21,924 nt of DNA, from positions 1 through 21,924 of IMG/VR virus record IMGVR_UViG_3300001679_000112, one strand, 5' to 3'. The stretch is from a virus. The notes below the pieces were generated by a model that did not search any database, was not told the DNA's origin, and saw only the letters and a program-made list of their open reading frames with translations. The position numbers and the translations under genes were made by a program. Shown here piece after piece: positions 7,732 to 13,876 of the stretch; position 1 is the first letter of the stretch; each line of letters starts with the position of its first letter.

Positions 7732-8837
7732 GTATTGAAAACACGATTCTATCGAATCTAATATATAATGAAGACTATGCTAGAAAGGTAATTGTATTCT
7801 TAAAAGACGATTACTTTCAGAATCATAGTGATAAAAATGTCTTTAGTGAAATACAAACTTTCTACGCAAAGTATAATTCTGTACCCACTAAAGAAGCATT
7901 AACAATTGCTATTGACGGAAGAGACGATTTAAGTTCTACTGATTATGAAGAAACTTCGGCACTAGTAGGTTCGTTAAAAGAAACAGAAAGTAACGAAGAA
8001 TGGTTGCTTGATGAGACTGAAAAGTTCTGTAAAGATAAAGCAGTTTATAATGCTATCATGGAATCAATTAGTATTATTGATGACGAGGAAAATAAACAAC
8101 AGTCTGAGGGTTCAATCCCTGAGTTATTATCAACAGCATTAGCAGTATCTTTTGATACTCATATTGGTCACGACTTCTTAGATAATGCTGAAGAACGTTT
8201 TGAGTTTTATCAACGTAAAGAGGAACGTATTCCTTTTGATATTGAATATCTTAATAAGATTACTAAGGGTGGTGTTCCTCGTAAAACGTTAAACATCCTA
8301 ATGGCAGGAACTGGTGTAGGTAAAACGATTGGTATGTGTCATATGGCAGCGTCAAATCTCACTATGGGTAAAAATGTATTATACATTACTGCTGAGATGG
8401 CAGAGGAACGTATTGCTGAACGTATTGATGCTAATCTAATGGACGTAGAAGTTGACTCTCTTGTTGATTTATCATTTGAACGATATTCTAAAAAGATTGC
8501 AGCGATTCAATCTAAAACAAAAGGTAAGTTAATTGTTAAAGAATATCCTACATCAACTGCCCATGCTGGTCACTTTAGACACCTATTAAAAGAATTAGCA
8601 CTTAAAAAGAACTTTATGCCTGATATCATTTATATTGATTATTTGAATATTTGTGCTTCTCAAAGGTTAAATGGTGCTAATAACGTAAACAGTTATACAT
8701 ACGTTAAGGCAATTGCCGAAGAATTAAGGGGTCTTGCTGTTGAATTTAATGTTCCAGTATGGTCTGCTACACAAGTTAATCGTTCTGGTTTACTTCTGAG
8801 TCGTTTGGTCTACCAGCAACTGCTGACTTATTCCTAG
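7728..8837 (+). CDS. 41: gp41-type replicative DNA helicase, N-terminal and ATPase part (frameshifted)
   Basis: This is the DnaB-family 5'-3' helicase of T4-like phages. The TTG start at 7728 follows an AGAGAGGG site and overlaps the previous stop. Residues 1-150 are the N-terminal helical domain. The RecA-like domain carries Walker A GTGVGKT at 194-200 and Walker B IIYIDYLNI with Asp304. Homology with T4 gp41 runs through ATQVNRSG at 347-354. After that this frame gives 15 unrelated residues and a stop at 8835. The true continuation (SESFGLPATAD) lies in the -1 frame from 8795. As read, the protein lacks the last DNA-binding loop and the arginine-finger region, so it should not be an active hexameric helicase unless the frame is restored. 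Confidence 0.9.
   Translation: MSIENTILSNLIYNEDYARKVIVFLKDDYFQNHSDKNVFSEIQTFYAKYNSVPTKEALTIAIDGRDDLSSTDYEETSALVGSLKETESNEEWLLDETEKFCKDKAVYNAIMESISIIDDEENKQQSEGSIPELLSTALAVSFDTHIGHDFLDNAEERFEFYQRKEERIPFDIEYLNKITKGGVPRKTLNILMAGTGVGKTIGMCHMAASNLTMGKNVLYITAEMAEERIAERIDANLMDVEVDSLVDLSFERYSKKIAAIQSKTKGKLIVKEYPTSTAHAGHFRHLLKELALKKNFMPDIIYIDYLNICASQRLNGANNVNSYTYVKAIAEELRGLAVEFNVPVWSATQVNRSGLLLSRLVYQQLLTYS
8787..8797 (+). other. Frameshift and short deletion junction in gene 41
   Basis: The 0-frame reads Gly at 8787-8789. The -1 frame continues with Phe (8789-8791), Thr, Ser (8795-8797), then the conserved ESFGLPATAD. As I recall T4 gp41, about a dozen residues lie between RSG and ESAGLPATAD; only about three are present here even with the frame corrected. 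One event removing roughly 27-30 bases, not a multiple of three, would explain both the lost loop and the lost frame. A sequencing or assembly artefact is equally compatible. Confidence 0.75.
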
Positions 8838-8878
8838 CATTAATTCAGACTGAAGAATTACAAGAATTAAATCAAGTA

Positions 8879-9091
8879 ATGGTGAAACAATTGAAGAATC
8901 GTTATGGTGATGAAAACTTAAACAAACGATTTGTTATTGGTATTAACAAAGCAAAAATGAAATGGTATGACGTCGAACAAGATGCTCAATCAGGTATAAT
9001 GGGTAATTCTGATAAAGAAGACTTTGAAGAATCAGTTTTTACTAGCAAAGGGAGCAAGAATAAAAACGCATTCAAAGACTTCAAAGTGTAA
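8879..9091 (+). CDS. 41: gp41 helicase C-terminal fragment, out of frame
   Basis: From 8795 this frame encodes the conserved end of gp41: SESFGLPATAD, then a TEELQEL helix, KQLKNRYGD and GINKAKMKW, which carry the arginine-finger and core strands of the RecA-like fold. The only in-frame ATG is at 8879, has no Shine-Dalgarno, and lies inside the conserved domain, so it is unlikely to be an independent gene. The entry gives that formal start; the homologous segment begins at 8795. It ends KDFKV, close to the promoter region before 9134. Joined with 7728-8789 it would give a protein of about 454 residues, compared with 475 in T4. Confidence 0.8.
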   Translation: MVKQLKNRYGDENLNKRFVIGINKAKMKWYDVEQDAQSGIMGNSDKEDFEESVFTSKGSKNKNAFKDFKV

Positions 9092-9095
9092 TTAT

Positions 9096-9103
9096 TATAA
9101 ATA
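9096..9103 (+). promoter_or_regulatory. T4-late-type promoter box
   Basis: TATAAATA, the consensus -10 box of T4 late promoters, lies 30 bases before ATG 9134. A start around 9109 would give a leader of about 25 bases without a clear Shine-Dalgarno. It stands at the boundary between the replication genes and the putative packaged-protein block, where a switch to late expression would be expected. Confidence 0.55.
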
Positions 9104-9121
9104 TAGTAACAACATTTATAG

Positions 9122-9127
9122 TATAAT
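9122..9127 (+). promoter_or_regulatory. TATAAT -10 box immediately before the 9134 start
   Basis: TATAAT within TATAGTATAATA repeats the core of the promoters at 1440, 6266 and 18070, but no good -35 hexamer lies 17 bases upstream. If used, transcription would begin on or next to ATG 9134, giving a leaderless message. Confidence 0.4.
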
Positions 9128-9133
9128 ACTAGT

Positions 9134-10348
9134 ATGAAATCTTTTAAGTCGTACCTTTCCGAAGAAAAACTGACTCATCTTGAGCACGTCGAAGACGCTA
9201 TCTTTGACTTCGGTGTGTCTGGTGCTAAACAGGCTCTTACCATACTTAACGACGTTGCCCATTCTTTAGAAGGACATTCTAAAAAGTCTGTTAATATTCA
9301 AGCAAAAGTAGATGGTGCTCCGGCAGTAATTGCTGGTATCAATCCGGAGAACGGTAAGTTCTTTGTTGGTACAAAGGCATTATTCAACAAAACCCCTAAA
9401 ATCAATTACACAAATGCTGATATTGATAAAAATCATCCTGGAGGATTAGGGGATAAGTTAAAGGTCGCACTCAAAGAATTCCCTAAGATGGGACTTAAAG
9501 GGGTTTATCAAGGTGACTTTATGTTTACTTCTGATGAGTTAAAGAAAGAAACCATTGACGGTGACAACTATATTACATTCACTCCAAATACTATTACATA
9601 CGCAATACCTGCCGATTCCGATTTAGCAAAAACTGTATTAAAATCTAAAGTAGGTGTTATCTGGCATACAACATATACTGGCAAAACTATTGCCGATTTG
9701 TCTGCTCAATTTAAAATAAGTCTATCTTCATTTAAACGTCAAAAAGATGTTTGGTTCACTGATACTAATTTTGTAGATGCTTCGGGTACTGCTACATTTA
9801 CTGTAAAAGAATTAGGTGAAATTAAGAAAAAACTAAATCACGCAAATATGGAATTAAAGAAATTGAATACTAAAGATATGGGTATTCTATTTGGTAAAAC
9901 TGAAATTGCTAAAATGGTTAAAATTTATATCAACGGTCAAGTTAGAAAGGGTGAAAGGTTTTCTAATAAACAGAAAGCAGTTGCTACTTTCATTGATTTT
10001 ATCCGTTCTGATTATGAGAAGAAGATCTCTAAATTAAAATCAGTTAAAGGTAAGGACAAAAAGAAAAAACAATTAGACGACTTTACAAAACAACTACGTT
10101 CGGTTGCTGGTACATTTGCCCACACATTAGAGTGGCATAATGATGTAATTGATATCAAAATGATGATTGTTAAGAAGTTAGAAAAGGTTAATCAAATACC
10201 AGCATTCGTTAAGACAGCAAACGGTTATAAAACAACAGGTCCAGAGGGTTTCGTTGCTATTGACACTTTGTCTAACAGTGCAGTTAAACTAGTCAATCGA
10301 TTGGAGTTTAGTAAAAATAACTTCAATGCGGTAAAGAGTTGGGGGTAA
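9134..10348 (+). CDS. Capsid-targeting-signal protein with ligase-like nucleotidyltransferase motifs
   Basis: The 404-residue protein opens with the shared signal MKSFKSYLSE, whose L-S-E at 8-10 fits the T4 prohead-protease consensus. The body shows the order of covalent nucleotidyltransferase (DNA/RNA ligase) motifs. Motif I is AKVDGAP with candidate nucleotidyl lysine Lys58. A motif III-like YQGDF lies at 125-129, motif IV EGFVA at 371-375, and motif V AVKLVN with Lys385. Residues 310-330 are very basic (KGKDKKKKQ). I believe this family is DUF6267 in databases, but I cannot confirm that. The inferred role is a packaged nucleic-acid ligase or related AMP/GMP-transferring enzyme delivered at infection. 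It lacks a recognisable OB-fold, so substrate and activity are uncertain. Confidence 0.75.
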   Translation: MKSFKSYLSEEKLTHLEHVEDAIFDFGVSGAKQALTILNDVAHSLEGHSKKSVNIQAKVDGAPAVIAGINPENGKFFVGTKALFNKTPKINYTNADIDKNHPGGLGDKLKVALKEFPKMGLKGVYQGDFMFTSDELKKETIDGDNYITFTPNTITYAIPADSDLAKTVLKSKVGVIWHTTYTGKTIADLSAQFKISLSSFKRQKDVWFTDTNFVDASGTATFTVKELGEIKKKLNHANMELKKLNTKDMGILFGKTEIAKMVKIYINGQVRKGERFSNKQKAVATFIDFIRSDYEKKISKLKSVKGKDKKKKQLDDFTKQLRSVAGTFAHTLEWHNDVIDIKMMIVKKLEKVNQIPAFVKTANGYKTTGPEGFVAIDTLSNSAVKLVNRLEFSKNNFNAVKSWG

Positions 10349-10349
10349 T

Positions 10350-11702
10350 ATGAAACGATTTAGTCATTATTTAACTGAAACTGCTCTATTAAGTGAGGGG
10401 TCGTTTGCTAAATTTAAAGTTGGAGAGCAACCTAAGTTTTCAGATAGAGATAAAGAAAAGATTGGAAAACGTCTTTCCGATTATGTGAAGATGAACCCTA
10501 ACGATATTCAAGACATTCATTATAGCGCAGTCGGCAAACAAGTAAAATCATTCTTAAATACGAATCAAACGGAAATTAAAGTTACTGATAAGAAAGTATT
10601 AAAACGACTTGCTAAATACATGTCTATATTTACAGTAGACGTAAATGGTGATAATGTTAAGGTGACGCAAGGAAAGGGTAAAGTTCTATTCAAATATAGT
10701 TCTGGTCGTGGTTTTTTCTTTCAGTCTGAAAAGAGTGTTAGTAATCCAACTACGGCACAACAAGAAACAGGAACAATCAAATTCTTAGAGTTCTATCAAT
10801 ACAATAGTGGCAAGCATCCTACAAGAAACCAAATAAACGATATTGTTGGTTTTATTTTTGACGAGAATTGGTATAAATCTTTCATCAATCATACAAACGC
10901 AATAACGTCTGTTATTAAACTTAATAAGAAACATAAGATAGAATTAGACAGTGATGATTCTTCGATCGGTCAAGTTATATTTAAAATGCTGAAGAAGAAT
11001 CATAGTTTTAAACAAAGTAACGATAACTGGAACCCTGCTGATATTTGGATTTACAATAGTTCATCAAAGTCTAATATATTAACTGAATTAGATTCTGCCG
11101 AATCCGTAACTGAATTCAACATAATAATGAAGAAGTTATTCAATTCTGGCGACTTGATGGGTATATCGTTAAAGAAATCAGTTAAACGAACAACAGCAAA
11201 AACGATTGACACTTCTAATGTTAAACCTTTTGCGTTAAAGTTTGCTCCTACCGTTTATGACGTTAAGAATACATATTGGGACATTAAGACTTCTGGATAC
11301 CCTAAAGGGTTTATGATAAGAGCTAGGGCAAAGGCTGCAGCTATTACTAAGGTGGGTGATATTAAAATTTACTTTGAAGGAAAAATTGATAAGAGTTCAG
11401 AATTTCTTGGTGCCATTGCGGCTCCACTGGTTAAAACTCCAGGATCTGATACTGTTAATTTTGAGGTAGATATAGATACTATTAAATCTATGGCATCTAA
11501 AGTTTCTGCTTCAGGTCCTATGACGTTTAAAAACATGGATATGTTAGAGGAGATGGATGACATCAAACTAATTTATGTATATGTTATGATGAGATACGCA
11601 TCAGTCATTTATAAGTCAGGAAACGATAATCTTAAAAAACTTGCTATGTCTGGTTATAAGTTAAATGACTATTCTTCTATTCACTACAAAGTAGGAGGAT
11701 GA
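10350..11702 (+). CDS. Capsid-targeting-signal protein, possible PD-(D/E)XK nuclease
   Basis: The 450-residue protein starts MKRFSHYLTE (L-T-E at 8-10), with a second possible cut L-S-E at 14-16. It begins two bases after the previous stop, behind a G-rich site. The centre contains an acidic residue in a helix (Glu139, QETGT), then NPADIWIY with Asp231, then GISLKK at 271-276. That spacing and pattern (helix E, strand D, strand x-L-K) resembles PD-(D/E)XK restriction-type nucleases, but I have no alignment and the second acidic residue is not obvious. The C-terminal 130 residues look alpha/beta and unrelated to anything I know. A packaged nuclease is a hypothesis; a non-enzymatic internal protein is the alternative. 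Confidence 0.65.
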   Translation: MKRFSHYLTETALLSEGSFAKFKVGEQPKFSDRDKEKIGKRLSDYVKMNPNDIQDIHYSAVGKQVKSFLNTNQTEIKVTDKKVLKRLAKYMSIFTVDVNGDNVKVTQGKGKVLFKYSSGRGFFFQSEKSVSNPTTAQQETGTIKFLEFYQYNSGKHPTRNQINDIVGFIFDENWYKSFINHTNAITSVIKLNKKHKIELDSDDSSIGQVIFKMLKKNHSFKQSNDNWNPADIWIYNSSSKSNILTELDSAESVTEFNIIMKKLFNSGDLMGISLKKSVKRTTAKTIDTSNVKPFALKFAPTVYDVKNTYWDIKTSGYPKGFMIRARAKAAAITKVGDIKIYFEGKIDKSSEFLGAIAAPLVKTPGSDTVNFEVDIDTIKSMASKVSASGPMTFKNMDMLEEMDDIKLIYVYVMMRYASVIYKSGNDNLKKLAMSGYKLNDYSSIHYKVGG

Positions 11703-11764
11703 TGTGAAAGTTATATGCTATATAAGAAAGAAAAAACTAATTTAATAATAATAGGAATAAGAAA

Positions 11765-11995
11765 ATGAAAACATTTAGAGAACTAATGAACGAAGGAACT
11801 GATTCGTACATGTTAATGCATCCAACATTGGATAAACAAATCATCGTTAAAAAAGCAAAAGATGCTAAAGATGCGGCTAAGCAAGCCAACAAGAAATTAA
11901 AATTAAAGAACGTATCTTCGTCGTATGCTATGTCTAAGAGTGAAATGCAACGCGCAGAATGGGATAGACAAGAACCAGACGCTATTATCGTATAA
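11765..11995 (+). CDS. Small basic protein with capsid-targeting-like N-terminus
   Basis: The 76-residue product starts MKTFRELMNE, which keeps Met-Lys, Phe4 and Glu10 of the shared signal but has Met at position 8. Its signal is the closest in the block to the T4 form, which I recall as MKTYQEFI-E. An AGGA site lies about 10 bases upstream. Residues 28-50 are Lys/Ala-rich and probably one long helix (AKDAKDAAKQANKKLKLK), suited to binding DNA. The end is acidic with a hydrophobic tail (EPDAIIV). It resembles small T4 internal proteins in size and charge. No enzymatic motif is present. Confidence 0.65.
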   Translation: MKTFRELMNEGTDSYMLMHPTLDKQIIVKKAKDAKDAAKQANKKLKLKNVSSSYAMSKSEMQRAEWDRQEPDAIIV

Positions 11996-11999
11996 ACCA

Positions 12000-12308
12000 A
12001 TGAAAGTGATATTAACATTTGAAGACTTCTGTAATATTCTCGAAAAGAAAGAGAAGAAGGAAGGCTGCAAGTGGTGCCATAAGCGTGACTATAAAGACGA
12101 GTATGAGAAGTTTCAATCTTCTGAAAAAATGAAGAATTATCGTGGTGAGTTAAATAAATACAGACGTGACCACGGTGTGTATGGTAATGGTGATGGTTTA
12201 GATGCATCGCATAAAAATGGTAAAATAGTTGGATTTGAAAAGGCATCTGTAAATAGAGGTCGTGCTGAGAAATCTAGGTTAAAGGGATCTAAAAGGAAAA
12301 AGAGATGA
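12000..12308 (+). CDS. Small basic protein with HNH/treble-clef-like features
   Basis: ATG 12000 is chosen over the upstream ATG at 11925 because the latter lies in the previous gene and adds sequence of no family character. The 102-residue product has a hydrophobic start with I-L-E at 13-15, a possible diverged packaging signal. A CKWC pair near residue 23 follows, then the block YRGELNKYRRDHG followed by YGNGDGLDASHKNG and a basic tail (RLKGSKRKKR). I recall this central block as conserved across phages; the Cys pair plus Asp-x-x-His suggests a zinc-bound HNH or treble-clef fold, unproven. There is no Shine-Dalgarno; reinitiation four bases after the previous stop is likely. Its stop overlaps the next ATG (ATGA). 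Confidence 0.6.
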   Translation: MKVILTFEDFCNILEKKEKKEGCKWCHKRDYKDEYEKFQSSEKMKNYRGELNKYRRDHGVYGNGDGLDASHKNGKIVGFEKASVNRGRAEKSRLKGSKRKKR

Positions 12309-12883
12309 AATCGTTTAAACAACATCTAGAAGAAGCAAAGAATAAACCAGTCGTATTTACGTTTGGTCGGTTCAATCCTATTACAAAAGGACATGGTGCT
12401 CTAATTGATTTTGTTGTAAAATCTGCTAAAGGCGGAGAAGGAATGATATTCACTTCTCAAAGTCAAGATGCTAAAAAGAATCCTTTGGATTATAAGACTA
12501 AGACTAAGTATTTGAAAAAGTTCTTTCCAAAAGCAACGATTGTTAAAAATACTTCACTTAAAACTCCATTTGATATTTTAAGATGGTTATCAGACCAAGG
12601 GTATAAAGATGTGACTATGGTTGTTGGTGGTGATAGAGTTGCTGAATTTGAAAAAAGAATGAGACCATACGTTAATCATAAAGACCCTAAGAAATCATAC
12701 GACTTTGATAAATTTGAAGTTGTGAATTCTGGAGCAAGAGTTCCTGGTGTTTCTGGTACTGATATGAGAAATCATGTTAAAAACGATAGTGTTGACGAAT
12801 TTAAAAAGGGATTACCTACAGGTACATCGACTAAAGATGCTGAGGCATTTTTTAACGCAGTTAAGAAAGGAATGAAGTTATGA
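12305..12883 (+). CDS. NMN adenylyltransferase/cytidylyltransferase-like enzyme with capsid-targeting signal
   Basis: The signal MKSFKQHLEE (L-E-E at 8-10) is followed at once by a nucleotidyltransferase domain of the HIGH superfamily. The stretch FTFGRFNPITKGH at 18-30 holds the nucleotide-binding T-x-G-H motif (Thr27, His30), VVGGDR lies at 106-111, and SGTDMR at 150-155 corresponds to the I-S-S-T-x-[IV]-R motif. Such enzymes join ATP or CTP to a phosphate group, as in NAD or phospholipid-precursor synthesis. Its size (192 residues) fits NadM/NadD-like proteins. The signal suggests the enzyme is packaged rather than made only in the infected cell (inference). The true substrate cannot be told from sequence. 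It overlaps both neighbours by four bases. Confidence 0.85.
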   Translation: MKSFKQHLEEAKNKPVVFTFGRFNPITKGHGALIDFVVKSAKGGEGMIFTSQSQDAKKNPLDYKTKTKYLKKFFPKATIVKNTSLKTPFDILRWLSDQGYKDVTMVVGGDRVAEFEKRMRPYVNHKDPKKSYDFDKFEVVNSGARVPGVSGTDMRNHVKNDSVDEFKKGLPTGTSTKDAEAFFNAVKKGMKL

Positions 12884-13158
12884 AGTCGTTTAGACAACAT
12901 TTAACTGAAGACAAACTGAAGTGGAAAAAGTCTAAGGAAGTTTCAAAAGAGAATTTGAAACTTATTAACTTAAAGAAATTCACTGCTGAGATAGAATGGA
13001 CATCAGGTAAATATACTATTGTTAAAGTAGGTGGAACACTTTCATACAAATACTATATTATGATAAACGATGGTAAAGTGCGTCCATCGGGTCATGGTAA
13101 AGGTGCACAAACATATTCAAAATTAAACATGGCAAAATTTTACTTCGAGGAATTATAA
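12880..13158 (+). CDS. Small basic protein with capsid-targeting signal
   Basis: The 92-residue product starts MKSFRQHLTE (L-T-E at 8-10). The remainder is Lys-rich and looks like a compact beta fold: alternating hydrophobics in TAEIEWTSGKYTIVKVGG and YKYYIMIND, then SGHGKGAQTYSK. There are no catalytic motifs. After cleavage the mature part would be about 82 residues, similar to T4 internal proteins in size and charge. It overlaps the upstream gene by four bases (ATGA) and shares one base with the next ATG (TAATG), so it is in a tightly coupled translation unit. Confidence 0.7.
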   Translation: MKSFRQHLTEDKLKWKKSKEVSKENLKLINLKKFTAEIEWTSGKYTIVKVGGTLSYKYYIMINDGKVRPSGHGKGAQTYSKLNMAKFYFEEL

Positions 13159-13859
13159 TGAAATCTTTTAAGCAATGGTTAGATGAACGTACAAGAGCCT
13201 CTCAAGGAGGTCACAACGATTCTTGGACTGCTGATTTACTTAAACGACTTTTACCTAAGAAGTGGGTACATAAGTTTAAACGAGCAGTACATGCCGAAAG
13301 ATATAAAGCTGCTTTAAAGTTGTATCATGAGATGGTAAGAGCATATAATAGAGATCCTGATGCACAACAGTCTCCTGGCATGATGGTTATGAATCCTAAA
13401 GGATTAGCAATGGCAAAGGCTGCTCAGGCATTTGGATTATCTACTAAAGAATTTAAGAAAGTATTAGACCACAAAACAAGATACGAAGAAGTTGAACTTG
13501 AAGAAGAAATAACTAAGGTAGATTTATCTCAAGTTGAGAAGTTTGCTGATAAAATCTTTGCTAAAGTTGGTATTGATATTGAGTTTACTAGGCATTTCTT
13601 AGAGAGAGTTAATGATAAACGCAACGGAAAGGATATTACAGTTGGTGAATTAACTAGATTGTTCAAACAAACATATAAGAAACACGGTAAGAAGATTGCT
13701 AAAATGGGTGACGATGCTGAAGCAGTATTACACGACTTACAAACAGATATTAATATGCCGTTTGTGTTACAGTGGGATGGTAAAGAGTTTGATTTGATTG
13801 CTAAGACAATCATGAGAAAGAAAGATTTCAAAACTAACGATCCGAAATTGAAAGTATAG
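13158..13859 (+). CDS. Two-domain protein with capsid-targeting signal and RelE/DUF4258-like C-terminal domain
   Basis: The signal is MKSFKQWLDE (L-D-E at 8-10). Residues 11-108 form a basic, mostly helical domain. An acidic linker at 109-118 contains L-E-E at 114-116, a second potential prohead-protease site exactly between domains. Residues 120-233 form the second domain. It includes FTRHFLERVNDKRNGKDIT (143-161), which resembles the HA/HF-x-x-R core of DUF4258/BrnT-like RelE-fold toxins, and later a strand-rich end (MPFVLQWDGKEFDLIAKTIM). I recall this second domain as conserved in T4-like phages. An mRNA-interferase-like role is a hypothesis; the family match is from memory. It has a GAGGAATT site and a TAATG junction with the previous gene. 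Confidence 0.75.
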   Translation: MKSFKQWLDERTRASQGGHNDSWTADLLKRLLPKKWVHKFKRAVHAERYKAALKLYHEMVRAYNRDPDAQQSPGMMVMNPKGLAMAKAAQAFGLSTKEFKKVLDHKTRYEEVELEEEITKVDLSQVEKFADKIFAKVGIDIEFTRHFLERVNDKRNGKDITVGELTRLFKQTYKKHGKKIAKMGDDAEAVLHDLQTDINMPFVLQWDGKEFDLIAKTIMRKKDFKTNDPKLKV

Positions 13860-13863
13860 TTAT

Positions 13864-13871
13864 TATAAATA
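13864..13871 (+). promoter_or_regulatory. T4-late-type promoter box before 13877
   Basis: TATAAATA lies just after the previous stop and only five bases before ATG 13877. In T4 late promoters this box covers about -13 to -6, so transcription would start on or next to the A of the ATG. The sequence between (TTGGT) has no ribosome binding site. Confidence 0.6.
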
Positions 13872-13876
13872 TTGGT

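Noticed and set aside
8787-8797. Programmed -1 ribosomal frameshift to make full-length gp41
   Set aside because: The site does not fit an X-XXY-YYZ slippery heptamer, and even a corrected frame leaves about nine conserved-loop residues missing.
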